Positions 21,191 through 34,000 of a stretch of DNA of 64,000 nt are shown here, piece after piece. The position numbers were made by a program, and so were the translations under genes. The stretch covers positions 7,440,001 to 7,504,000 of the forward strand of contig CM074179.1 of the NCBI GenBank assembly GCA_037179385.1, read 5' to 3'. Every line of letters starts with the position of its first letter. Within the stretch, counting starts at the first letter, position 1. The DNA is from Holothuria scabra (taxonomy: Eukaryota > Echinodermata > Holothuroidea > Aspidochirotida > Holothuriidae). Under the pieces are notes generated by a model, which was not told the origin of the DNA, did no database searches, and was given only the letters and a program-made list of their open reading frames with translations.

Positions 21191-21908
21191 CCGTTCAACC
21201 AATCATGTTGTTTTGTTGCTGGGTAGCACAGTAGTGTGTTTTCATGTACTAGTCTTGTATGATGAATTCAGATATGTGATGACAAAAGTTGAATTAGCTC
21301 ATACTTTTTTGGTTCTGCATATGGAATTTTTAATTGTCCTGGACAACCACAACAATCAAGCCCTGCTTGCAGACTGTTGTATAAAGATCAAATCTCAAGA
21401 CCAGCAGCTGGCACAGAATTCAATGATGTCAAATTTCATGGAAATGTTTGAATATTCATGGAATTATTGCTATTTTAACAAAATGACCCACATTTACAGC
21501 ATTTGATAAAAAAGAGTCATTCCTCAGTAACACACCAGCAGCAAAACTTTCTGAAAGTCCATAATCCTTCTAACCCCCCACCAGCAGTTTTGTACTCTAG
21601 TTCTCCTGTACAATGGTACAGTTATCCTGTCAGAGGGTAACAGCACACACTGATTTTGCACACTACACTGACAAAACATTAAGATACAGCCACATATAGC
21701 TCTGCTAGAACTCTGGTCCTGACATGCAGCTGTAGCCATTAGAGTGTGTTAAATGTTGATAACCCAGTTTTTCTTTAATTTGCAGCCCTTAGGCTTGATT
21801 TTCTTTATAGCAGTGAAAAAGAAAAAAACTGGAAACAAGTACTAGAAGTTCTACATCTATCTAGATTAGTGTACTGTGAAGATTGACAGTGTACATCTAC
21901 ACACAGTA

Positions 21909-22057
21909 ATGGCTCTTGTGAAACAAGCACTGCTAGTAGCTGTGACGGCTGTCGTTGTTGGTGTTATCATTCCGATGTATTTGAAGCCTTCCTATCCAAT
22001 ACCCGAGATATTTGGTACAGTGGCGCCGGGGTTTGAAGAAGTCAGGGAAGTATTCAG
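21909..22057 (+). CDS. Copy 2 exon 1: N-terminal anchor
   Basis: Residues 1-49 plus two bases. It begins [20 protein letters not shown] and then [14 protein letters not shown]. The donor is GTGTGT. It aligns end to end with copy 1 exon 1. Confidence 0.88.
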
Positions 22058-25000
22058 GTGTGTTAAACATGAATTTAAATGACCTACAGTACATGTTGTA
22101 AAGTGGAAGTGGTTTCAATGTTAAATGGAAAAAAATTACAGGCCTTGAGATTAAAATTATTCAGGTGTGCTATTAATCACACTCCTCAGGAAACTGAGTG
22201 TGGAAGGTGTGTTGTTTTATTCAATTTTAATAGATGTGAGTCCCATTCTTTATCTAAGTGTGCAAAAAATCACTCTCCTCGCAGTAATTTGTGGCGAATG
22301 ATACTATAGAATCACACCAGCACACTTCAAAAGGCTGGTATTTACAATGTTGATTTTGAAATATCACTTCTGGTGCCTTCCAATCCCCCTACCAAGAGTC
22401 TGTTCAACTGTTAAACTTTTGACATAGTGCAATTGCAGAAGGCCTACATGTCAGTTTCAATCTTCTAACTTGTCTCTCAGCACATGCGTGACGTCATAGC
22501 CTGTTCGAATCTGATGTAGAGATAGGGGCACCATATATTGACTTTATTCCCTAATTGTGGTCTTGTATACTCACCCTGAAGCAAGAAACTGAGATTGTGT
22601 CTGGATGAGGATGTAGAATAGACAGTTGTGGAAGAGGTTTAAGTAAGTAGGTTAGGAGATTTGAAACTATTTGGGACAGATGAAAGAAATGCTGTTCTGG
22701 AGAAGGTCTAGTCATCACCTTCCCCTTGGAGATAATTTTGGATGGGATTTCGGCATGTTGCGTTACGTTTTAGATTTTCTTGGTGTAGTTACATGCACAA
22801 TGTCAGTAAAGGTCAATTATTCATTACTATTTAATAAATGTGCCTCTAATTTGGCATTCTCATTTTCCATATTGCAAATTGTTTTTGGGCAGTACATACT
22901 GTAAGTGCTGAGTGCAAGTAGGAAATGCTGGGCAGTCTCTCACTGTGTGTTCAATGTAGCTTTTGAACCCTTGGTCTTGCTCAGATTACTGATTATTTGT
23001 AGAGCTAACAAGTCCCTAAATTACGTTTTTCAGGCAAAATTATGAAGAAGGTTGGGACAACAGAGAAGCAGGATCCGCACTGTCAGTATTTCATGAAGGT
23101 GAAATGGTCGTTGACCTCTGGGCTGGCTATGCTGATGTAGAAGCCAAGAGACTGTGGAAGGAAGATACCCTAGCACTTATGTATTCATCAACAAAAGGTA
23201 TGCTAATGTAGAAATAAACTTCTGCTTTGAGAAGGCCTATACAATGTCATGAGCAAGGCTTTATTCAAATGGCAGTAAAGAAAGTCATTTTGGTCTCCAA
23301 GAATCCCAGATTATTGCCACATACAGTACGCAGGAATTTTACAAGTATGTAGTAGGCTACCTAGTGGACTCTTGGAGCAGACCTTCCTTGCTATAGTTGT
23401 AGTCATAATGTGTGTAATAGTTCCTCTGCATACATGTGCAAGACTGTTGGGACTTAACTATGCCACTGAATCCACTTCTAGGGGTGTCAATGTTTCCATG
23501 GTACAAGGTTCTCAGGGCTTATTACTGATATTTTGGTGTCCACAGGGGGCAGTTGGCACTAAAAGCAAAAATGGCTACCTTTTAAAAATAGTTGCTGCCC
23601 AGGAAAAAATTATAGGGCCTAGCAACCCCTGTGAAAACAGACCCTCAAATTTATTTCACCTAAATATTTTTTAGGAATTAAATAACTGTATAGTAGTACA
23701 GTATGTACACTCTGCTTCTATCTGAAGTATCAGAGTAAGAATTTTAGCAGAAGTATCCTGCAGTTAAGCCATACCTAACAAGGCTGACATCATTCATGGT
23801 ATTGATCTCCAAGTTTTTGAAGAGGGAGGGACACAACCTCCCTTCAAATCCCTCTCCCTTGTGATGCCCCTACCATCTTTAATATGCTTCTCAAGTGATG
23901 GCTACCCTCCTGGTTTTGTAAAGGGGAAAGTGCTGTCAACATAGCAAAAAAATGAATTACAGTACAGAGGATTTAGAGATGAATTTGTTAAATTATAAAA
24001 TATTGGTCTGTGGTGCTTACATTTTACTTCTCTACAATAGATATAGGAGGGCACAGGTGCACAGTTGTGATAAAAGGATCAGCATGTTTTCAACTCTGCA
24101 ACTCAACAAGGTAGAACCATCGTAAACAAATCAATCATGTCAATCCAGGATTGTCCCTTACCTTCAACTAGTTGACCAACTTGACCCATTCTTCATTCTG
24201 TTACCCTTGTTGTGTTTTCCAGAGGAATTTCTTTTGTATCATTTATGATGGAGTATTTTGCGATTTTAGTTCTTCCCTTTAGCAGAGGGTTAATCTTGTT
24301 ATACAGACCATTTGTTGGCCCTGTGGTTAGAAGTAGCCATGGATATAAGAATGAAGTTTAAACAATATACCTGACTTCAAAAGGAATCAGTCCCACCATG
24401 CAATGAGAGGGGCTAACTAAGTTGAATTGAGTTGAAATTTCTAAAGATTCAACTAGTTCAAGTTGATCAAACAGCTCTGAGTGGTCAAGTTAGTAAGTGT
24501 GTGCTGATCTTTTTGACAGTACTGTACCCACTTTTTGGTAGGTATTAAAGGTTGTCATTAAAGGACTAGTATCTCATTAAAAGAGAAGGGAAGGCAAGGT
24601 TGTGTATTATTCATGTCTTGTTTGTGTGAGTTAAATCTTGTTTTGAGAGTTTTCTTTTGTCATAGGGTTTAGTACTGTAGTGCAACAACACCCTGTGTTG
24701 TGAGCCTTCATGAATAATCAATTGTATTTTCTCTTCTATGCATATTCATTAGGTCTTGGTGCTCTCTGTATTGCAATGCTGGTTGACAGAGGACACTTGG
24801 ACTTCAACAAACCTGTGGCATATTATTGGCCAGAGTTTGCTCAGAAAGGAAAGGACAAAATCACTGTTGACCAACTCCTTGCACATGAAGTATGTTTGTA
24901 ATCTTTGTAATTATCTGCCTTTACCTCAGATGCACATTTCTCTCTTAAATACTTCCAGGTGCACTAATAGAATTGATATGCATATATCCCATGGACTTCA

Positions 25001-28000
25001 TATATACATGAACAGTGCCTGCATTATTTACTATCCGTAGATTGTTGCCACCGACTGGGACAAAGAAGGCGCACCAAGATGGCCGACGTAAAGCTATAAT
25101 TTTTATGATTTGATGATGATCCTGTAATATTTCAAATAAAAGTTTAATTTGAATGAGAGTCAATATCATATTCCTGCAATTCCATGTAGTGATTTTGACC
25201 TTACTTTGTATTATTTTGAAAATGTTTCAGCTTTCTTGCAAAGTCTACTGATTTACTTGAAGCAAGTCCAAACTTTTACAAAACCATAGCAGACAGCCAT
25301 CTTGCTACGCCTAAACTCACTCGTACGGTAGCTAGCGACAGTGTGTGATGTGCTGTATGCTCTGTCCATGTGTAGGAAGTCTGTGGTATATCCCCATTCC
25401 TTCAAAAGATGAGCATAGTCATACTGCATTGTTTGCTCTGTGGGCAGGATGGAAACTGTTTGTCATGCAGCAAATTGTTCTACTGCTTCTCAGCCTTTTG
25501 GCCAAGATCACACTAGGTAGTACTGTATCCGTTCTTTTTGTCCAGTCTAGAACAGAGCCACACATGACAGACCAGTGATATACAGTAAATGGTTTGAAGA
25601 CCCTAAACTTGACTAATCAGTTACAGTGTTGTCTCTTAGGAGGAGTTTACGAGTTTGTTTAATGTCTCCTCCAAAAAGAATCAGGAGTACTAAGAAAAAT
25701 CAAGTTCTTCTATTCTTACTTACCTCAGAAGTATCTGTGCTCTATGTTTGTGTATAGTCGCTGCTTGGTACTGCAGTATATAAAGTTGATTGTTATATTG
25801 TGCATTGTTTATTGTCATTTTAAATAGTTTTGTACTTGTGTTTTTTTCTTCTCAGATCTAGTTTTTGCCAGGATTTTGCTTCTTTGTCTCCATTTCAAAG
25901 CAAGTGAAAAGCAGAAAATCCCCTGTCAGGTTTGATTCTCAAATACTGGCAGTCACCAATTCTCTCAAACTAGTTCATGTTTGTTCTCATTAAATGAGCA
26001 TGTAAAATTGCTAGAGAGAAATTTATTTGAATTTGTGCTTAACAAATTCAAATTCAAGCAAAACAAAAGGTTTTGCACATATTTAGCAAATGAATCCTGT
26101 CATTTTGGTAGCTCTAGGTCAATATCAATGATGATTACCAGTGGCCAGAATGGTTGAACAAACCACAATATCTTTAGAGGTGTAACAGTGAGAGATTTCA
26201 TAAAAATACTGTATTGTAGCATGTGTATTGCCCATATTGAGAAGACAAACACATACTGTGCTCTTCCCATTGTGCATGATGTTCTGCATAAGGAATGGAG
26301 CAGGGAAAACAAGCCATTGAGCCACAACTGGAAAAAAAGCCATGGGGGGCTTGACTTGAACCAGTAGGCTAGAAACTGGGCCATAAAACTCCATCTAACT
26401 AAATATCTTTTTACTGATAATTTATAAAAACAGCCAATTTGAGAAAAAGACTTTCATTTCACCAGCAAGGAATTTCTGGTTTTTGGTTCTGCTTATGTTA
26501 AAAAGGATCTTGTAATTTGAAGAAAAAACTTGTGATATTATATGCAAAAGATTTGACTGATTAAATGAAGAAGAATTGGAATAATGCACTTAGCAATTAT
26601 TAGGCACTCCCCCTGTTCGCCCAGGGAAAGTCGGTCAATGCTATTAGAAGCTTTATACATTGCAAGTCATTGATGCACCCTTCCATCACACAATTGACCA
26701 AATATTTCATGGACTTTGCCGTATGTTTCCTGTATGATGTGATACACAGCCCGTATGAAAGACCCCATGTTTGGTCTAGCAGTAGAGCATCCGCCTCCCA
26801 CGCGGAAGGCCCAGGTTCAATTCCCAGGTCGAGTCATACCAAAGACTCTAAAAATGGAACCTACTGCCATTGTGTGTGATGCTCCGCATGATCAGTGGAG
26901 TAGGGAAAACAAGCCAGTGAGCACAACTGGAAAAAAGGCCCAGGCTGACTGAACTTGAACCAATAGGTTGAAAACTGGGCTGTAAAACTCCATCTAACTA
27001 AACTGCAAGACCTATAAAGTTGCTTTGAAGCAAGATATGGATCACTTGGACTTATCCCTTGGTCACAACTGTGACCAGCGTGATGTACATTGGACTCACT
27101 CTGGGGTGTTAGGGTGCATAAAATTGAAAACATAATTTGAATGTAAATTTTGTTCTGTATTTCATAGGCTGGGCTACATATAACAGATGAACCCTTGTCC
27201 TATGAACTCGTGAAAGATAAGAAAGCTGTTGACAAAATTTTAGCTGAAACATCACTGAAGTGGGAACCTGGAACAAACCGTGGCTATCATGGCATGACAG
27301 TTGGTCTGTATATGGATGCACTTATCCGTAGGGTCGATCCTAAGAAGCGATCTGTGGGCAGATTCTTTGAGGAAGAAGTCAATAAACCCTTCGGTATGTT
27401 GTGAGCTTGCTTTCCTTTTGTTTAAGGCAGTGGTTCTCAAAGTGGTCCCTACCGCCCCTGGGGGGGGGCGTTGAAAAGTTTCAAGGGGGCGCTGAGGAGT
27501 TTGCAAGCAATAGGGGGGCATTGGCATTGACTAGGGGGTCCCTGGAGGTTTTCATACATTCGTGCAATAAAGGAACCTAGGAGGTTGCAGAGTGGTTGAC
27601 ACAGACTGTCTTCTCCAAAACATTTATCAACTACTGACAAAAATTTACCCAATATAAAACTTATCTGGGTCATTTTGGGGGTTGGAAATTAAAAGTCGAA
27701 AGCTCAAAGTCAAAGACTTACAAAAATATGATGGCATGTTGGGTGGGAGGGGGGCATTGGATCAGTCATGGATGCCTTATAGGGGAGGTATTTTGAAAAA
27801 GTTTGAGAACCACTGGTTTAAGGGGAGGGGTGATTTTGTAGCCTGTTGTTAACCAGTGTAGCTGCTTTCCATCAGCCCTATAAAACAAACCATGTAATAG
27901 CCTTTTATTTAAGGTTGGGTGGGTTTGCAGTGGCCATCCAGTGTAGCTGCTTTCCATCAGCCCTATAAAACAAACCATGTAATAGCCTTTTATTGAAGGT

Positions 28001-31000
28001 TGGGTTGGTTTGCAGTGGCCATCCAGTGTAGCTGCTTTCCATCAGCCCTATAGAAAAAACCATGTAACAGCCTTTTGTTGAAGGTTGGGTTGGTTTTCAG
28101 TAGCCATCCAGTGTAGCTGTTCCCCATCCTTATTTCCTGAAAGTTGCTTCCATCCTTTGAAATTTTTCAGTGCAATGTGGGTCTTTTTGTAAATGCTGAA
28201 GAATCTTCCCTGACAATTCCATTTTTTCAAGATAATTTTCAGAGTAGGGAATATTAAAGTATTGTTTGGCATATGCATGGGACTTGCCATCCTTCAAGGA
28301 TTGGCAGTTGTGCAAATATTTACTCGATGTTTACCAAATATTTGATTAATAGATCAAAGGTTAACCCCTTTTGCTAGGCGTGGTTTTACTGCGAAACCAT
28401 AGCACTAAGCTGCATTCTGGCATAGCTACTTATAATTCTATGGTGTGTAATTGTGTTTTAATTTGGTCATGGAATAGGCTTGAACAGGAGATGTGTAACA
28501 CATATGCATCCTCTTGGGGCATAGTGAGGGCAAATATGGTGGCATCCTTACACATAGCAGAGTACATTTTTCAGTATGGCGGGATGGACCCCCTTCTGTA
28601 GTGAGAGGGTTAACTAGAGGTTAGCTGGATGAAAGGTTCATTAGGTTGAACATTTCCCATCGATTGAGGGTTAGACATAGATTATGGTTAGGATTAGATT
28701 AAGAATCTTATGATGTTCGATGTAGGGAACCTGCAGTCTCTACAGTAAGCCTGTAGTCTAATGGAGCTTGGATTTAGTGAACCTTTGGACTGGTTGCCTT
28801 CAGCCTAGTGAACCTTTAATTCAGTGAACCTGCAATCTAGAAAACCTGCCATAAATGAACCTTCATTGTTGTGAACCTTCAATCCAGTGAATCTAAAACT
28901 AGTGAACCTTCAATAAATGAACCTTCATTGTAGTGAACCATCAATCCAGTTAATCTAAAACTAGAGAACCTTCAATAAATGAACCTTCATTGTAGTGAAC
29001 CTTCAATCTAGTGAATCTAAAACTAGTGAACCTGCAATAAATGAACCTTCATTGTAGTGAACCTTCAATCCAGTGAATCTAAAACTAGTGAACTTGCAAT
29101 AGATGAACCTTCATTGTAGTGAACCTTCAATCCAGTGAATCTAAAACTAGTGAACCTTCAATAAATGAACCTTCATTGTAGTGAACCTTCAATCCACTGA
29201 ACCAGCAACTAATGCACCTTTATTATATTGAACCTTTAATCCAGTAAACCTGCAATCTAGTGAACCTGCAATAAATGAGACTTCAGCCTAGAGAACCTTT
29301 GTTCTGGTTGCCTTCCATCCAGGGAACCTTTGGTTGAATGGACCTGTTGTTTAGTGAAAGTTTGATCTAGAGAACCCTCACTCAATGGTTAGGGTCATGT
29401 TCATGCATTACATTGGGCACTTGTTCAAGATACTCCTTAGGTCACAAAGTAACATTTTAAATGTGGATTATCAGTTATTTCTTCTTGGATTGTTGGCTGC
29501 TGACCAAGATTAACATGTGAAATTCTTTGATTTAGTGTTGATGAAGGACCAAAACAATCCTCCTATTATCCATACAGGGAAATGGGGTCCAGGGAAGACA
29601 CCTTGATTGACCCTTAAACAATTAGTCAAACAAATCAGCCTGTACACATTTACATACACAGAGTATCCATTCAATTTAAGAATGTATAGAGGTGTACTTT
29701 AGTCTTTTGGCTTCTACTTTTCAAGTATACCATTAGAAACACACAAAAAAAGGGGGGGGATTATTATTAGGGTTCAAGGGGATAAAAACTTGCTCCTAGA
29801 CCCCTCAAAGGTACAATTTTGAAAAGATATTTGGAAGCAAAATAAGAAGAAAACCATAAGATCTTGTTGTTGCATTGAAATAAATTTCAAGGACTCTTTC
29901 TCACAGGGCCTGGGGGGGGGGGACACTTTTTGCCTGACTCCACATCTTACCCCACTGCCTAATCTCTGTCCGGCTGAAGCACTGAAGTCTGCCTGATTCA
30001 GCAAGGTTTTGACCAAATGGGAGGAGGGGGGGGGGATGCAGTTGCCCATGCCCTACCTGTTCCATACGGCCATGTCAGTACAGGTCCAGAGTTGTGTAAC
30101 CTTGTTCATTCATGACAATAAATGTAAGCTTAAAAGACAGAAGAATTTTTTTTAACAAAGAAGCACCTCAAAGTAGCCCAAGCCTAGCAAAACAAAGAAT
30201 CTCGCTGAATGAATATTCCATTAAAGTGAGTTTATTGCAAGATAATGCATGGTCACCTGACCATTATTGACCAATAAAAGTTGAGGATATTACAAAGTAT
30301 CATGATGAAATGGTCATGGTAAAAATATACACTTGATTTCCTTCCTAGCCCAATTGCACAATTTGATGATTGACAGACAGTGTTAATACTCCATTCAAAG
30401 ACATTTAATCCATGTCAAGAAACCCTAGCCACAGTATGCAGAGCACACAGAGGGGGTTTTGATTACAATCCTGCCCAAAGTACTGTGTAATTTTTTGCAA
30501 CCTAAGTGGACTAGAAGCCTGGTGAAGTGATGATAATAGACCTCCAGCAGTGGGTTTGGACACCTGATATACCTCAGTTGAACAATAGATTACTGAGGTT
30601 AGAAAATCAACTTTTTTACCGCAATGGAAACAGCATGATTAATTATACATGATACAAACCCATGATACATACATGATACATATCATGATACATACATGAT
30701 ACATACCCATGATACATACCCTTTCCACTTACTTGGCAACTGTGTCCTCTAATAATGTTGCAGAGAACTGTATGTAGCCTATGACACCTCAAGACCTCAT
30801 GAAATGGAATGGCACATTTTATTTACACATATGGTCATTATGTACTGTACACATTTAGGAATTGAACTGGTTAAGACGTACCTTTCTAAGGTGACATGAC
30901 TTGTTTGTTATTATCTGCTATTACTGATGTGCCAAACTTGCCATGTTAAGTTCAGACTCTATGCAAATCAAAAATAACATTTTTGTGCAAACTCCTTAAT

Positions 31001-34000
31001 TCTTGATGTCAAAATGATTGTGGTTGTAAGAATTCTTGTATCAGTTTAGCTAAAACTTGTACCCCTCCATCGATCGAGTCTTTTGCAGAAGAATACAAAA
31101 CAGTTTATTTGCATTATTCCTTACACAGAAATTGATGCATACATTGGTCTACCCCTAGAGCTGTATCACCGTGCTTCTCGGAATATTGCAGTAGATCCAA
31201 CATTGAGGGATATACTGTATGGGCTGTGGAATATTCCACTTGTGAGGAAGTCTGTGAGAGCAATGTTGTTTGGATCAGATGTTTTCGATAAATACATTGC
31301 CCACTTTGGAGATATCATAGAGGTATGTACAACTAAGTAACTGGAAACAAAAGATGGTATAAATTAAAATGTCCTTTATCTTTGTATCTGCTTAGTTCTT
31401 CAAGTGATTTAGAGAAAGATCCTTGTCACTCCAAACTACATTTTTAACTTAGGGTTTGCAAAAATTATCGCCTGGTTATGCTTTTTCATTGACATCAAGT
31501 AAAAAGTACATGTAATCAATTTTTTCGAAACAAACATACCACCCAGTTTCTAATTTGAAGTTGTTTGCAAAGTGAAACATAGCCTGGGCTAAATCTGTTA
31601 CTATAGAAACCACATGATTGTCTGTTAACACAATCATGATGTGTGCGGCTCGGTTACTTGCCGTTTGGTCTACCCCCGGAAAATAAAACGATATTCGGGG
31701 TGTCACATGATAAACGAAGACATCTGCTTTCGCTATCTCCAAAAACACAAAATCAAGACACCAACTCACGTGATTTTGTGTTTTCAGAGATAGGGAAGGC
31801 ACGTTTGGTGTCTTTGTTGATCACGTAACACCCGGAATATCGTTTCATTTTCCGGGGGTAGACCAAATGACAGGTAACCGAGCTGCACGCGTAACAATAG
31901 GCCCTTTGGGATGGTCAGCTCATTCTTGTCATCACTGGGTCTAAGGAGGAAGGTGAACCAAGCATGCATGAAATGCAAGTATCAACAAACTAGTTAGCCA
32001 AATAGTCCCTGTCATTGAGCAGGACCCTCACAAAGAAGGTAAAGTACCTGGCCAGTGGGAAGATCCATAATGTATTTGTAGATTTTAACGACACAATTGC
32101 AGAGTACAGTGGCATGTAAAACAACATACATATACAGCATGCATAGAAAGTGTTCTGGCTACACATTAAGGTCTTTTGTACCCAAGAAGATGCTCTTTAG
32201 CCTGGTACACACCTCCACGACCACTGAAGACTGAGCTGTGGACTAGCTATTTGCATTAATCGAAGACACTTCTTTGGTTGTTGTGGCTGTGTGACCAAGA
32301 ATAAAAATTCACCAATTGCATCCAACTACTATTGAACATGTTCAATATGACCAACGGCTTACGACACGGCAGAACTCTAGTGGTGAAACTGGTCACACCC
32401 TCAGGACTACAGCAGGCACAACGTCTTGTCGCTTGGTTCGGTTAGTTGTCATTGTAGTGTGTACCGGGCTTTAATAAACAAGGGTTGTATCTGATGGTAT
32501 TTAAGATGTGGAAGGAAGGCTGAGAGGATTGAAGTTGGCTGGGTTGACAGGTTGCTGTCTTTGAAGGCATATTTCAGCTTTTCACTGGGGTCTGGTAAAA
32601 AAGACAAAAATATTCCACACCATGCCTACCAAACCACATCACAATATCTCACTTTAAAGATGGTTTTTGTTTTGAGTTTTTGATAAAAATAATTTCACTT
32701 TCAACAAAGTCACAGAAAGTTATGCAATGTGGGCATGTTGCCTCAGATCCTTTATATTTTTGCTTTATAATCAAATTGACTTTGAAATTTGATACTGTTG
32801 GGATGATTGAATATCTTTTTCGGTAGATCTAGCATGACCCTACACCATGTGTAGGGTGTAGAAAACGATGTGATTCTCCGCACTGGCATCAAAATTATAA
32901 ATCAATTGATTGCAGTTTCAAAAGTCTAAGGAAGATTTGAATTCCAATTAATTAGGTGAAACAAAATTGTATCCCAGTTTAAATTAGTACCCAACTGCTG
33001 TACATTGAACATCAAAAAAAAAAAGACAAACTCTAATTTCCCCAGATACATTTTTGAAAGGGTGCATCAAATTCTTTCTTAATGACTGCTTTTAATTGAC
33101 ATTCCAGTTCAAATGATGCTACAGGCTGCAGGTTCACCATGCAAAAAGGGAATTGTGATTAGTTATTTGGGGGTTCATACTCATCTGGATACTTTCTCAA
33201 GTAAGAAACTAGGTTTGTGTCTGCAGAAGAAGCATGAATACAGCTAGCAGTTAATTATGGGAGATGACCGATAGGAGTGATTTAGTCATCTGAGGAACGG
33301 AAACTGTTTGGAATGAGAGGATTTTATGTTGCACAAGTATTGATGTGTTGCTCCTGGTAATGTTATGTTAACTGCTGAATGATGGTAATGATCCAGGAAT
33401 GTTTTAGATAGTGTTGTTGTAAAAGAATATTAAATATGCTGTTCTCAAGCAGACGTATTTAGTTGGTGCTGCATTGAAGGGTACTACAGGGCAGGTACCA
33501 TATGACAATGCTTATTATCAGCATAATTAATTTTAGCTTCTAATAGCTACACATGTAAGAACTTTAAATTTTTGATATTGTTTTTATCCTTGCTTGTATT
33601 GGTTTTAAGCATCATTTGAAAAAAGTACCTGTCACAATTTTTTAGGAAGCAAATCGAATGGTTGAATCCCCACTTATAAAATGAATGGATTTGGGGATTG
33701 TCTTTAATAGTTTTCTCTCTTGTCATTTGTATGTGAAGAAAACCTAAGTTAGACGTTAAGAAAGATGCTATGAATTTTAAGAACCAATTCAATATGCATC
33801 TTTCATCCTAAGTTCCAGTTAATTGTATGACCTCATGTTTTTTCAGTGCTGTGAAAACAGCTTAAGTTAAAGCCTTATTGTATCTGATTGAAGTGTACTA
33901 CCTAAAGTCTACATTTTGAAACAATGTATAACAGTGCATGAGAGATGACTTCAAACAGTCCAACTCCAAGCTTTACAGAACATCCCTGAACTGCAATATA

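Noticed and set aside
26770..26845. tRNA-Gly(CCC) gene
   Set aside because: Followed directly by the SINE body shared with other copies, and acceptor-stem pairing is poor, so a SINE head is the better reading.
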